A DNA stretch of 64,000 nucleotides from Amborella trichopoda (GCF_000471905.2 NW_006498435.1:2579280-2643279); one strand, 5' to 3'; numbered from the stretch's first letter, positions 47,301-59,600 are shown. The notes: generated by a model not told the origin, from the sequence alone. Numbers and translations: made by a program.

Positions 47301-47982
47301 ATGTGTAGTGTACTAAAACCGAATGCACGGACCTAAAGTAATCCACCGGAGAATATTCATGTGGTAACGAGGGCGTTTTTATTGAGATATGAGATTTGTT
47401 ACCCTCCACTCAAATGATGGACAGCGGTGGAAATAGGGGGAACTTCCGAGGGGCGTATCTTGCTTTGTACGACTGGGCCCGCCCTCTCAATATCACCGTC
47501 CATCATTTCACATGATGGTGATTATAGTAACGAACCATGATATTACGTAGTCTTTATCATATTGTATAGATTCTCATTCATGAAAATGTTCATAAAAAAA
47601 GGCATATTGTGTCAAAGCAAGATCACGGCAAACGATACACAGGGCGTATGTTGCAGATGATGGAGCATCCACCATCCATTCTGAACAAGGACTACAAAGC
47701 TGAGCCTCAGTTCCTAATGGTAATCCACTATTTACAGTGATGGCCAGCTTCTATACACTAGTACCATGAATTTCGAATTCTTTCATGTCAAATATAACTC
47801 AAGAAGTGGTTCAGATTCAACATTCAGGAGAAAAAGAAAAAGAAAAAAAAAGGGAAAAATCTGGGCTCTGAGACTAATCACATCTTACCGTTGGGCGCCG
47901 GGCAAGAGTGCGGCCTGAGGAGAGAGAAGGCGAAGAGAGAGAAGAAGAAGCACAAAACCAATGCCAAACTGAACAACTTCAT
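41305..47982 (-). CDS. Glycosyltransferase family 61 protein (xylan-type), three exons
   Basis: Coding exons by splice logic: 47982-47889 (94 nt, donor G|GTAAGA), 46900-46823 (78 nt, acceptor TTTTAG, donor CAG|GTAATT) and 42608-41305 (1304 nt, acceptor TTTGCAG). Both introns are phase 1 and the join is open for 491 residues. Residues 3-22 are a hydrophobic signal anchor ([20 protein letters not shown]), so a Golgi type II membrane protein is expected. An acidic stem (DEDDEDED) precedes the conserved [15 protein letters not shown] and [11 protein letters not shown]. The catalytic region holds FHDFTD (172-177) and the family signature VHGAGLTN (362-369), followed by [11 protein letters not shown]. 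Possible N-glycosylation sites include NHT at 154 and NMT at 345. Family members add xylose or arabinose to xylan or mucilage; which sugar this one uses cannot be told. Length is normal and the frame is intact. Confidence 0.92.
43960..44760 (-). pseudogene. LINE (L1-type) reverse transcriptase remnant
   Basis: Minus-strand fragments read [34 protein letters not shown] (the YADD active site reads YADN), then [40 protein letters not shown] and [11 protein letters not shown]. These match the C-terminal part of plant LINE RT. Frames change between the pieces and stops are frequent. It lies in intron 2 in the same orientation as the host gene, which is tolerated because it is spliced out. Confidence 0.75.
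46074..46098. repeat. (GAT)n microsatellite
   Basis: About eight ATG/GAT trinucleotides in intron 2 of the GT61 gene. Confidence 0.85.
46901..47888 (-). other. GT61 intron 1 (988 bp)
   Basis: GTAAGA donor and TTGTTTTAG acceptor in the gene's sense. It contains a weak foldback at 47394-47535, where GTTACCCTCCACTCAAATGATGGAC pairs imperfectly with CCATCATTTCACATGATGG...GTAAC; it may be an old MITE. Confidence 0.8.
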
Positions 47983-48077
47983 TTTTTCTCCCTTCTACTA
48001 GAGTGTCTTCCTCCTTTCTTGCTCTCTGCAACTCAAAACCCCTGAGTCTAATTACTTCCACCTTTCAGTTTCTCTCT

Positions 48078-48084
48078 CTTATAA
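48078..48084 (-). promoter_or_regulatory. TATA box of the GT61 gene
   Basis: CCTTATAAGAG on the minus strand, 96 bases upstream of the ATG at 47982. A start about 30 bases downstream gives a 5' leader of 60-70 nt that is CT-rich. Spacing and context fit a plant core promoter. Confidence 0.65.
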
Positions 48085-49579
48085 GGACCCTTTAGATCCT
48101 TCCCCATATCTTCTTTTCTATATTATTATAACTAATAATGTATTATAACTAATAATGCAATTGATTGGGACAAGCTAGTTGACCCCTCAAGTGAACCCGA
48201 GGGTGCACCTGGTCAAAGCCAAGGTGCAACTGGGCTACAGATCGATCAAAACCAAGCAACGCAACCAAGTCAAGTGTGCAGTTGGGGTGTCCGATCACTT
48301 GTTGTAGGGGCTGATTGTTATGCATCAACCTACATTTTTCAATACTAATTTATGGACAAACGATCTAGATCATCCAATGCCAATAAGATTCTCGAATGGC
48401 ATAGGCAATATAGATTAATTTTGAAGAAAAAGAGAGTGCCATACTTGTAAGATCATTAATTGAGTGATTTACATACGGAGCCTAATTTTTCTAAAAAAAT
48501 AGAAAATGATCTATTTATAGGTAGAAATTATAAAGAAGGTTGATCAACTCCTTCTTTTTTTTGTTTCTAAATCTTCTTCGGTCTGAATTTTGATTTGTTT
48601 TACTGTTTTTTGGTTAGTAGGGTATTGCCTTACTAGCAAAAAAAGTTGAAAAAGAAATAAAATAAAATTCTGTTCAAGGATGTCTTGAGGATCGAGAGGC
48701 AATTTTGAAAAAATAAATAAAAAAACTGGTTGACCGACTTTCTTTGTAATTTTCACTTATAAATCAAAATTTTGTATTTTTCATAAGTTTTGGGGTCCGT
48801 ACGTAAATCACTCTCATAAATTCTCAGTTTCTTGGGGGAAAAATGCAAGAGAAACTTTCTTGTACGAACAAAAAAAAGAAAAGAAAGAAAAAAAAGAACT
48901 TATTAATTAAACATGTGTTGGTGTAGAGGAATATACTCCTTACGAGGGAAATACTTAAAAATTGGTTGGCAGAGTGATACTATTTTGCACCAAGAACATG
49001 GAAAACCATGTTCTCATTTTATATAAATCCAACAACTACTACGCCAAATTAAAAATGGTTTTCTTCAGTACGTTTCTTGGGGTAGCAATTTCTGAACGTT
49101 GAATCGGGAGAATAAAATAAAAGTTAATTACTTGTAAGGATCCTCCAATGGTCTACACACCGAGACTTATGCTTCTAAACAATAAACCATTCACGCCGAA
49201 CTAATTATTTGTGATGCCTAGCTGTACTCATTTTCATGTGAGGAATCTGGTCATTCACTCTTCTTTCTCTCTAACAATCCCACACGTCTCTTTTCATGAT
49301 CAAACGCGTGTTCTCTCTCAACCTATTTTACATTAGGAAAATGGTTTGATAGGCCTGCAGTCATGTTAAAATAAGTAAAATCTCATTTTATAACTCATTG
49401 AAAATTACAATTCATGCATTAAAAAACCTCTACATGGATCATCTTAGCTTGCCCATTATCGTTGTCAAAAAAATAAAAATTTTAAGCTCTAAAAATAGTG
49501 TATATTGTACCAAAATATCAAAACAGTTTATTTTCCCCTAGAAGTAAATGTTCATAGTTTTACCACTTGAAAACTGTTT
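48085..49579. other. Intergenic DNA upstream of the GT61 gene
   Basis: AT-rich; no gene, tandem repeat or transposon ends recognised. It would contain upstream regulatory sequence of the GT61 gene. Confidence 0.55.
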
Positions 49580-51999
49580 CGAATAACCAAATTGCAGGTG
49601 AGCGAGAGAGGCTGGTAGCAGCGGAGAAGATGGGGAAGAAAGAGGGCGGCGGTAGAGCTGAGGGAGCAGGCTGCGATGGTGGGAGGCGTTAGTTGTAGGT
49701 TGGAAGAAGAGGATGGGTGAAAAAGATTGCAGAGGATGGAGCGTGGCGGTGATTGGAGTGATTGAGTGCAGGAGGCGGGTGGCTGTAACAGAGGTATGGA
49801 TGTGAGACAGAGAGGCCGAGGTGGCTGCAGCAGGTGAGTGATGGTCGCTATGATTGAGGGGTGAAAGATTGTGGCAGACTAGAGAGAGGTGGAAATGGAG
49901 GAAGAGGGGGATGATGGGGAGGAGGTCGCAGGGCAATGACGTAGAGTGGGGCGCACGACAGTGGGTTGAAGCGAGTGGGCACGGTGGTGCACGGCAGTGG
50001 GTTGAAGGGAGGGGGCACGGTGGTGCACGGCAGTGAATGGTGAGTGCGTGCAGCAGTGGTGCACGGCGATGGAGGGCTCGGCTGTGACGCACGGCGGTGG
50101 TGGTGTGCGGGAGTTATCGTGCACGGCGATAAGGTAGAAGTCCCCCACGGCGATAAGAAGAAAGGTATGGATGGACGTGAGGGAGCACAAATAGTGAGAG
50201 GGAAAAAGTGAATGTTAGGGTGCACAACAAGGTTCTTGCGAGGGAACGCAACCCACTACAGCACAGCAAAAAGAAGGGGGAGGTGTACATGAGGGACCAC
50301 CAAAAAGAAATGGAGAAGGTGGACTCGAGGGTGCACAGGAAGCAGGTGGTCAGCAGCCCAACAAAATGTACGGGCTACCAAAAAGGAAAAAAGAAGGTGG
50401 ACTCGAGGGACCATAGCAAAATAAAAGTTCTTTAAGCAAACGGCATGCCGTGCTTAATAGTGGGTATTGTTGAGCCAAACAAAAGAGAGGAGAGAGAAAA
50501 AAAGAAGGGAAAGAAAAAGGAGAGAAAAAGAAAAGAGAGAGAAGAAAAAAAATATGACCTTAAGCTTAGAGGTAACGATCCAAATATTTCTCTCTCCTTC
50601 TTCTCTCTCCAAAACATGACCAAACAAAGATGAAAATTTTATTCAATCAAAGTAGGATCTTTTACAATGAGGTATAACATGATATATATAGACTTTCACT
50701 CAAACATGGGTGGATTAATCAAAATTTATCCTAATTGCTAAAAAAATATAATTGATTTGAAGTACAGAAAAATCTAAAAATAAAGGCAACATGACAATTT
50801 TGCTCTTGTCCAACAATACACAAAATTTCAAAACAGTCCCTACTGCACTCTTGAAATGTGTACGATTTTTCTAGGCCGATTCGGGATTGCTCTGACACTT
50901 GTTTGGCTAAAAGATGATCGTTTTCTCATTGGGCTAGGCAAGACGATCAATTTGGTAGCAACTTCGAACCACAAATTATGTTTTTAGGCAACTATCATGC
51001 AACTCCAAATTTGTAAGAAACTTGAAAGCTTTGGATCGATATCGTGCACATGTCTTGATGTATTTTCGTGATTTCTTCCCTGAATTACACTGATCATGCC
51101 GTCAAGATCGATTTTCAACAAATGCAGCTCGATTTCATTCCTGAATGAAGATTTTACAATTTTTGGGTTTTGGCCGGAATTTGAATTCTGACTGCTGGAA
51201 TTTTGCAGCAACTTTAACACCTTTCTACACCAAATCTAACCATTCATAACTGGTGGGGCTCGAACCAGACATAGCCCTGGAGCTTACGCACGCAATGTAA
51301 CTAGTTTCGCGTCGATCGGGTATGCGAGCGACGTGATATAGCCGCTCGAGTGGGTCGTGCTACTGCTAATTTTCTTGCAACCTTGATCAGGAATCACCAT
51401 CTTCTCTCTATCTTTTCTCCCTGCTCAGGCATCGTCATAGACATTGCCACATATCAAAATGCTCGTATTGACAAGACGAACACGCTCCCAAAATTTGAGA
51501 TCGATTTGACTCAAAATGCGGGAGATATGAGTCTTCAAAGTTGTTATTTGTGACTGTGAAAACCAGTCTCCATTAATGGAGATTGGTGCAAGGAGGGCGC
51601 ATAAGAATAGCGTGCGGCCTCTCCTTTTTCAGTCTTTTACCCATGACTTTGTTTTGAAATGTCTGTGTAAGCCGAAATTTGAGCCTAGGGAATTTCAACC
51701 ATGCCGGATGGTCCCACAACCATTTGACGCTCTGTTAATAGGGTTCCAGTTATAAGACCCGTTTCAGAGTGCAAGAGTCCAATTTTTTTGAAACTGTTTA
51801 TTTGTCTGCACTACCTTAGACAAGTTGGATTGCGACGAAACTTGGCAGGTGGCCTTTTAACATCCTTAGGGATTCAAAGCTATCAAGAAGAGAGTACACG
51901 TGCTACTGTCAGAAATTCCACTGTAAATTAGGGCTTTATTCACCGACTTCTCTTTTATTTCGCATCGGAGACCAAGGTGCTAAAAAATGTCTTCAAACA
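49580..51999 (-). mobile_element. Family X LTR, copy D
   Basis: U3 starts at 51999 (TGTTTGAAGACATTTTTTAGC). It keeps TATATATCATG near 50680-50690 (minus sense) and an AATAAAATTTTC poly(A) signal near 50635. The U5 side carries GCACGGCAGTGGG units (49960-50150), related to those of LTR B. No internal element sequence is recognised on either side, so it may be a solo LTR; its lower end is approximate. Confidence 0.65.
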
Positions 52000-52512
52000 T
52001 ATAGAGAAAGAGAAGAGAGGAAAAAGATAGAGAGAGTAAGAGAGAGAAGAAATAAAAAGAAAGAAGAGAGAGAAAAGAGGGGGAGAGAGAAAGAGAGAAG
52101 AGAGAGACAAATAAGAAGAGAGGGAGAGAGAGGAGAGAGGAGAGAGAATGAGAGAGAAAGAGAGAAAGAAGAGGGGAGGAGAGAGAAAGAGAAGAAGATG
52201 TGAGGGAAGATGATGAGAGAGAGAGAAAGCGGTACGTCAGCTTAACCGTCGGTTCGATTGATCATGAGTGAAAGCTAGGGAGAGAGAAAGAGAAAAAGAG
52301 GAGAAAGAGAGGGAAAGAGAATGATAGAGGAGAAAGAAGAGGAGGAGAGATAAACAGAAGAGGAGAGGGCGGATTGACGGCTTAGCCACCGATCCTGTTT
52401 ACCACGAGAGAACGAGAGAGAGAAAAAGAGAGAAGGAACAAGAGAGAGAAGAGTAGAGAGAACAGAAAGAAAAAGAGAAGAGGAGAGAGAAAAGGAAGGA
52501 GAGAAGAGGGAG
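52000..52512. repeat. AG-rich tract
   Basis: About 500 bp of GAGAGA/GAAAGA low complexity with two embedded short related segments, CGTCAGCTTAACCGTCGGTTC (about 52234) and TGACGGCTTAGCCACCGATCC (about 52373). Similar AG-rich DNA with GGCCGGTGGCTAAG is at 61985-62130, so it may be U5 debris of another family X copy. Confidence 0.6.
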
Positions 52513-54035
52513 TGTTATTTGTCATTTTTGACACACCTCAGTCCTTCAATCAAATAGAGGAAGAGAGCCGGTTACAGCTCGGTCACCGTGGCCTACTAGA
52601 CATAGCCGCACGAAAAACAGAAGTCGTAGAAGCCATAAACCTTGAATTAATATGACCAAGGAAAAAGACGCCTACATGAACAAAGAGTCGAAGCCTTATC
52701 CCTGCCATTGCAGGCATAGGAGCCGGATAGGCATGCCAAATGACTATTGTCATCTTTCAAGAAAAAGGAAGTGGGCCCGGGCTTAAATGGACAGACCCAG
52801 AGGCCATAAGCCTGGACCATCGCAAAGTAAGGCAGAGGCACGCCTTCTGCCATACGGCCTCACTAAACCAGTCGACGGCCATGGCGATTCCTCAACCACC
52901 CCTCGACGAGCTCGCAACTTCGTCCTTGCAGCCGAAAGCCTCAAACACCCACGAAAAGCTACGACGAAATCCTTCCCTTTGACGAACAAGCGCAAAAGAC
53001 AAGCCTCCTCCACGAAATAGAGGAAAGGAGACCTGGGATCACAGGTGCTGGAATATTCAGAACGACGTCTTAGCCCTTCAGAGAATAAAACTCGGCCACA
53101 CAAAAGCTGATACCGAGGAAGGAACACTTCTAAGAAGAGAATTGAGGTCGAACACGACAAGCAGCATTTAAAGTAAAACAAAAAGAGACGCGAAACCCAA
53201 GGTCACAAGACTAAAAATAAGAAAAATCCCCATCACCGGAAATCCGTTTTTCAACGATCCATTAGAAGTCCAAGAGCAATGAAAAATAATTTAAAACCTT
53301 TTGCAAAAAAAAAACACTCGAAGAAAACCTTCCTCAGACTCATCGAGATGCTGCAAATCAAGAAAGAAGTCATCAAAGAACCCACAAAACTGACCAGACT
53401 CCTTCCCTCACAAAAGGAATTGCCGCAACACGATCAAAAGGCATCAAAACGATAAAAAAAAAACAAATGACAAGAATACAACAAAAGATCAACCAAACTC
53501 ATGTTGCAATTCCCCGGGAAGAGCTCTCAAAGTTCGATGATGATGACATGCTTCTCAAGAAAGGACGAGTCTTTCATTCATGTAAAAGAACTTAAAGGGC
53601 ATTTTGATCATTATACCCAATTTCGAGAATTTATTTTAATTACTTTTAATTGTATTTAGGCTTAGTTTTTGAGTATCCACCCCGGTTTGTGGAAAACTCG
53701 ATATAAACAGGCTTAAGCCAATTGTAAAAACAGGATTACAATTCAATAAAGTCGAGGCATTACGCTTGATTCTACTTGTCTTTTCTCTTAGCCTTAGCAT
53801 CCCAGGGAGACGAGAGAGAAAACTTTTACGAGTGAGGAAAATACCCTCGACTGCGCGAGTACACACTTTCTTCTTCTTGAAGAAGCTTATCGCTTCCAAA
53901 ACTTGCTCTCTTCTTCTCCCACACGCGTAATCCCACGCACGTGCAAGACTACGCGGACCAAAGCAAATCGGAAAGGGTTCGAACCGATGCGTGTCATCAT
54001 CTAGTCCCTCTTCCTGGCTTTGATACCCTGAAAAG
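52513..54035 (+). repeat. Family Y 5' LTR
   Basis: Starts TGTTATTTGTC. TATAAAC at 53702-53708 and AATAAA at 53745-53750. Similarity to 60052-61585 continues to GAACGACAAA near 54035. GGCTTTGATACC at 54016-54027 is the complement of an initiator-Met-tRNA primer site, which would suit an element on the other strand; this leaves the strand and end slightly open. Confidence 0.6.
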
Positions 54036-54257
54036 AACGACAAATTTCTGGAGGCTTTTGTCAGACATCAGGCCGATGCTCCGAGTCCCTTTGTGAGGCC
54101 CGGATGCGCAGCTGATCTGAGGCTGGCTCAAGATGATACTCTTAGGAAAGACCTTTGAGTACCAGTTCTCGAGGTGCTTGCTCGGAGAAGGGAGTGCAGC
54201 ATAAGAAGGAGTTAGTTCACGATTCCACTTGAGTCGTAAGCGAGGAGGAACCTGCAA

Positions 54258-55090
54258 AGTTGGTGCGTGTGCACCTTTAGGGTTAGCAGTCCGGGTGACT
54301 TAGGTGTCAACCCGAGCTCGATCAACGGGTTTGACCTTGGAAGGTTAGGACCCACGAGCTTATGCCTGTGAGGGACGGGGTAGGAACCTATCTCTCATAG
54401 GGTGAAGCTGTGTGTGGTGAGAGGGAGGACGTAGTGGTCGACTCTCTAGTGCTCGAACTGACACAGAACTGGAGCTTCCTCGAGCTGACACAGAACTGGC
54501 GCTTCCTCGAGCTGTTGGATGCATGACACATGCAGGGTTCGGCTAAAGAAGGCCTAGCCTTGAACACGAGTTCAAGGCAGCGTGAAAGTTTCTCCAAGGT
54601 ATGGCTAAAGCGGATGGACCACGAGCCTTTAGGTGTGTGTGTGGGGTGGAGACCTCAGGATCTCCGCCTTTGTGTGCTGAGCTTCTAGGTGTATAGACTC
54701 GGGGTAGTAAAGGAGTTCGGGGGGTAGCCTTGCGGCGACCCTTAGAAGTGATAGCAACCTGTTTACCTTTCATGAGAGTGGATAGGGCAGTCTTCTGACG
54801 TACCTCATCAATATGACGGGTAAGAGATTTGCCAGTAGCTAGGTGGGTGTTGTGTGCGGTAGCAGATGTGCTACCAACGCAAGGGCCCTTGGTGGAGAGT
54901 CCACCAGGGTGAGAAAGCGGGGAGGCAGGGACCTTTAAGTCCCCTCTCGCACCAATCCAAGAGAGAACCTGGGAGCCGGATTGTGAGTCCTGACTCAGAA
55001 GGAGTGTAGGGAAGGAAGCTTGAGCTGCCCGCTTCCCCAGGACAGTCATGAGTGCAGGGATAAGAAAGTCCCTGACTTGGATGAAAGGGT
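54258..55090 (-). pseudogene. Leader ORF after LTR E
   Basis: The main open part (55049-54543) reads MTVLGKRAAQASFPTLLLSQ, GSQVLSWIGARGDLKVPASP and GPCVGSTSATAHNTHLATGK, then a basic stretch (KGKQVAITSKGRRK). It is related to the ORF at 34345-33959 in both sequence and place. The 54258-54540 part is related in DNA to 33445-33610. Function unknown. The element ends at about 54258 without gag. Confidence 0.5.
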
Positions 55091-55177
55091 TGAATAACCC
55101 AGGTGCTATAGAAAGTAGTGCAGGAAGTGAAAGAAGATATTGATCAAGTAAGAGCGAACTGACGCAGGGGGTAGCAA

Positions 55178-55196
55178 GTCCCCATTGGAGTTGCCA
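55178..55196 (-). other. Primer-binding site of copy E
   Basis: In the minus sense TGGCAACTCCAATGGGGAC, a form common in plant gypsy elements (TGGCGACTCC..TGGGGAC), directly inside the LTR end. It shows that E is a 5' LTR. Confidence 0.6.
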
Positions 55197-55198
55197 AG

Positions 55199-57449
55199 TA
55201 GGTTAGGGGCCTTGATCTTCCCTCACCAGATCTAGGTGATCGAGTGACAATGTCTCGGGTTCAGAAAACCCAGGACTTGAGATCGCTCTCTCAGGAACAT
55301 TGTTTAAGAACAAGGGCAGGTATCCAACTAATGAGAGAGGAATTTTGGATATGAGGTGGGGACCAACCTCACCTGGGTCCATGACTTACTCGGGCTGACT
55401 CGAATGAGTGCCCTCTTAGATCACAATGAAAAGCCCCCCATCTGCTTTAGTTGGTTCGGAATCGCCTCTTATGACCTACAATCTTCTTGTTTTTTACACA
55501 ACACTATTATGGTTAATTTGTAAGACAAGTGGGCCGAAGGGCCCACCCTTATCTTAGGGCAATGCACATTCGTGAGGCTAGGAATGTGAGGGGCTAGAGT
55601 GACAAAGTGGAAGGTTCGAACAAATGTTTAAGAGAGAGGAAAACTTGATGAAGGGACAAGACTAGCTTGATAGCCAAACAGTGACTGACTCGGAGTGGTA
55701 GCAAGATGGGCACGGTACTCAGGACCAGCACACCGGCAATACTACACGAAATCGAGGCCGATATGGCGGTGCTAGGCTAGGTCAACCCTCGATCAGGTGA
55801 GAAGAGTAGAGAATGGAGGGAACATAAATGGACGAACAGAAGGAGAAGGAGGCTCGCGCATGACGCTGCCGTTGCCATGTGTGACTTATGAGACCACAAG
55901 AGAGGCATGCGCGACACTGCCACTGTCGTGCATGGCCTCTGAGGGGAACTCAGGCAGAGAAGAGGAAGAAGAAGGAGATGAAGAGAGAGAAGAATAAAAT
56001 AAAAAGAAGAGAGAGAAGATGTAATTTGAGCATAGGGGTATCGGTCCAATAGTTTCTCTCTCCTTACTCTCTCTCTCAATGTAACCCAACAATGAGAAGA
56101 AAGATAAACTCTATTAAGTAAAAACTCTCTTTTTTGAAGAGTTCAAGCCTTTTTGCATACAATGATGGTACGATATATATAGAATTGTGCTCAAACATGG
56201 GTGGATGATCAAAAGTAACCCAAATTGTTGAAAATTAAGATTAAAATGAATTAAAAAAAAAATAGAAAATAGGGTACAAAATGGCAGATTTGCCCCTTCC
56301 TAACAAGTTGTGGAATTTTATAGCAGTCCCTGTGTTTCCTTAAAACGTGCATGGTTTTTCGTGGATGATTCGGGGTCGTTCTGATGCCTGTTTGATGGAA
56401 AGATGATTGTTTTTTTATAGGGATCAGTATGGTGATTGATTTGATACCAACTTTGAGCCATGGATCATGTTTTTAGGGTACGATCATGTGTCTTGAAATT
56501 CAGATGAATCTTGAAACTTCAGATCGATAGTGTCCTCTTTCCGTGATGTTTTTCTGTGATTTCTTCGCTGTTTGTCACGATCACGTAGCAACAAACGTAG
56601 CTCGATTCTGTACCCGGACGAAGATTTTACAACTTTGAAATTTTGACCAGAATCTAGAATTCTGACGGCGAAATTTGCAGTCACTTCATCGGGTTTGTGT
56701 GCAGAATCTGACCATTCATCATGTACGAGGTTAGAGTGGAAAATAGCTTGGGACCTTACGTACGCGATGGAATTGGTTTTGCATCGATCGGGTTGCGAGC
56801 GACATGATTTGGCTGCTCGACCGAGACATGACGCTGCTGATTTTCCTACACTTTCTTCACGGATCAGCAACTTCTCTCTAGCTTTTCTAGGTGCTCGGGC
56901 GTCGTCGCGAGGTGTGCCACATATCGAAATGCTCGTCTCAATGAGGCGAATACGCTCCAACAAATTTGAACGTGATCCGATCACGGATGAGGGAGATATA
57001 AGTGTCGCAAGTCACTATTCGTGATTGTCCCTTTATTGGAGCCTAGTTGCAGGGTGGCTGCACGGGAATAGCATGCAGCTTTCCCTATTTCACTCTTTTG
57101 CCTATAGCTTCTTCTTGAGATGTTCGTTTAGGCTAAAATTTGACCCCTGGAGGTTTTCAACAGTGACGGATCCAATGGCGGTGGTCCCAAACCAAATTGA
57201 GATACTGAAATATAGCTCTAGTTGTAGGGTCCGTTTCAAGGCGCTAGAGGTTGATTTTGTCGGAATTGTTTCTCAGTCTGCACTGCCTTAGACATGTTGG
57301 AAGGTGAAGAAATTTGACAAGACACTTTTGAGATTCCTAATGAAGATCTTGATCACTTTTGGGGCTATTATGAGACTGCTAGAATTTCTACTGTTTGCTA
57401 GGCTTTTATTGAGCGGGGGCCCCATGATGATGAAAAATATCTTCCAACA
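55199..57449 (-). repeat. Family X LTR, copy E (5' LTR)
   Basis: Starts at 57449 (TGTTGGAAGATATTTTTCATC) and runs to the primer site, about 2.25 kb. The TATATATCGTACC promoter is near 56170-56180 in the minus sense. 55460-55750 resembles the first 300 bases of the window (copy A). It has a CATGCGCGACACTGCCACTGTCGTGCATGGC segment (about 55905-55935) that forms an inverted repeat. Confidence 0.65.
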
Positions 57450-58660
57450 GTTACAAGGGAGAAAAGACTGCTTCTACGGAACTACTATGGAAAGCTAATT
57501 TGATTTCCTCAAGGCAAAAATGATTGATCGACCCTTTCGTATAAGAATCGAACACCAAAGAGTCAAAGACACCAATCCACAAGATGCAGGATCCTTCGTG
57601 TTATAGACAACTTGGAATACCTAGATAGAAGGACCTCCCTTGTGCGAATGATGAAGCTCCACCTGTCTATGCAAGAGCTACCTCATTCTCCCTTAATAAG
57701 GCCTTAGTTCCCCCTCAACCAGGCCTTAGAAAAACCAAAGAAGACTTCTTGTTCTTTTTTGCTACAAAGTGAAGGTGAAAAAGGATCGCTACCCAAAGAA
57801 GGCCAGAGCAAAACAACCCTCTTGTTATAATAGATGACTCATCCAAGGGCCTGACAATGAACACGGTGAAACTCCGCATTTGGTCGATCTTCACCACCAA
57901 AGGGATGGCCGAGTCAAGAGCTTCATGACCCATCGTCGAATGAACGAGACCAGATCTAAGTTCGATGACGACTGACGTTGGGCACACGATGACAAGCATC
58001 CTTCTCCAGCTCCCAAGAGCGTGAAAACAACTAGAGAGCTCAGGTCCCCCATAAAAAAGATGACCCACTTACCAAGCCTCTTGGAGCTAGTTCAACTCTA
58101 AACAAGCAAAGGAAAGTTCCCTATGCTGCATTTGCGCCAGAACGCCCCTTTTATAGAGAAAACTACAGGCTCACCACAAAAGCACTTGCCATTTCCCGAA
58201 AAGATGCCTCGTACAACTACATCGACACATGTCGTGGAACTACGTTCCGACTCCTCAAACAATCAGCGTCTTCACCGCCACGCCTTCCTAGTGCCATTAT
58301 CACCAGATCATGAGGCGGATTTCACACCGATGCTTCACCTACCAGAAACGCCACCTCACCGAAGGAAGGCCTGCCGCGTCCTTCTGAATTCCATCGTCTC
58401 CTTCAACCATGCGTCACCAATGGGCAGCAAGTCCTCCAAATAAAATGACCAGGCCTAGGGCTCCCGTCCTAGCTCTCTCTCAACAACCCTCACTGCAATG
58501 TGCAATGGTGAGTAAAAAAAAAAAACGGGCGTTGCGAAAACCCAAAAAGAAAAGGGCACTATGAGTAAAAATGGAAAGATAGCAAAAGGTGGACGTGACC
58601 CCGAAGTCACTTGCAAAACTACCTCGAAAGGGAAGCTGGTGAACACTATCACCGTGGCAC
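57450..58660. other. Family Y internal region, unassigned
   Basis: Frames at 57715-58068 (minus) and 58123-58443 (plus) are open but match nothing I know. A GGGCGTTGCGAAAACCC...GGGCACTATGAGTAAAA block at 58527-58567 is a degenerate version of the hairpin motif seen after the Tat integrase. Confidence 0.5.
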
Positions 58661-58662
58661 AT

Positions 58663-59600
58663 TTCAGGCCTCATCGCCACCACAAAAAAATTTCAGGCCT
58701 CAACGCCACTTTACAAAACAAAATTCAAACCTCAGTACTGCCCTCCAAAAATTTCAGGCCTTAGCACCACCCCACAAAAACAAATCTCAGGCCTCAGCAC
58801 CGTCTTCCAAAAATTTCAAGCCTCAGTGCCACCCTCCAAAAATTTAAGTCCTCAGTCCTCAACGTCGCCTTCAAAAAATTTCAAGCTTCAGTGCCGCCCT
58901 CCAAAAATTTCAGTCCTCAGTGCCACCCCACAAAACAAAATTCAGGCCTCAACGCTGCCCTCCAAAAATTTCAAGCCTCAGTGCCACCCTCCAAATATTT
59001 CAGGCCTCAGCGCCACTCCACAAAAAAAAATTCAGGCCTCAGCTCTACCCTCCAAAAATTTTAGGCCTCAGTGCCACCCCACAAAAAACAAATTCAAGCC
59101 TCAGCACCGACCCCCAAAAATTTCAGGCCCCAACGCCAGCCCACAAAACAAAATTCAAGCCTCAGCACCACCCTTCAAAAATTTCAGGCCTCAACGCCAC
59201 CCCACAAGACAAAAATCAGGCTCAACTCTACCCTCAAAAAATTTCAAGCCTCAGTACCACTCTCCAAACAAAATTTAAGCCTCAACGCTGCCCTTCAAAA
59301 ATTTCAGGCCTCAATGTCACCTCACAAAACAAAATTTAGGCCTCAGCTCCGCCTCCCAAAAAACATTTCAAGCCTCATCGCCACTCCACAAAACAAAATT
59401 CAGGCATCAGCGTCGCCCTCAAAAAATTTCAGGCCTTAACGCTGTCGTCCAAAAATTTTTGGCCTCAGTGCCACCTCACAAAAACAAAATTTAGGCCTCA
59501 GCACCGCCCTCCAAAAATTCCGACCTCCGCGCCACCCCACAAAACAAAATTCAGGCCTTAACGCCACCCTCCAAAAATTCTCCGGCTTTAGTGCCACTAC
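58663..59600. repeat. ~31-unit, ~30 bp minisatellite
   Basis: Units of two types: TTCAGGCCTCAGCGCCACCCCACAAAA-type (about 32 bp) and TTCAGGCCTCAACGCCGCCCTCCAAAAAT-type (about 29 bp), mixed through 930 bp. Stop codons are rare on the plus strand, so three overlapping frames stay open for 120-150 codons; this is a result of composition and not evidence for a gene. Confidence 0.92.

Noticed and set aside
49538..50225. His/Pro/Ser-rich ORFs on the minus strand
   Set aside because: Translation of the GC-rich GCACGG minisatellite in LTR D; they overlap in several frames.
52783..53181. 132-codon minus-strand ORF in the family Y LTR, with a partner at 60511-60711
   Set aside because: Lies inside LTR sequence, is not conserved in frame in the second LTR, and matches no domain.
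54016..54027. GGCTTTGATACC as complement of an initiator-Met primer site, implying family Y on the minus strand
   Set aside because: TATA and AATAAA order, the tract before the second LTR and the hairpin motif favour the plus strand; the short match may be chance. Left open in the feature text.
58826..59439. Three overlapping Lys/Pro/Gln-rich ORFs of 120-150 codons
   Set aside because: Produced by the 30-bp minisatellite, which lacks stops in all plus frames; no start context or homology.
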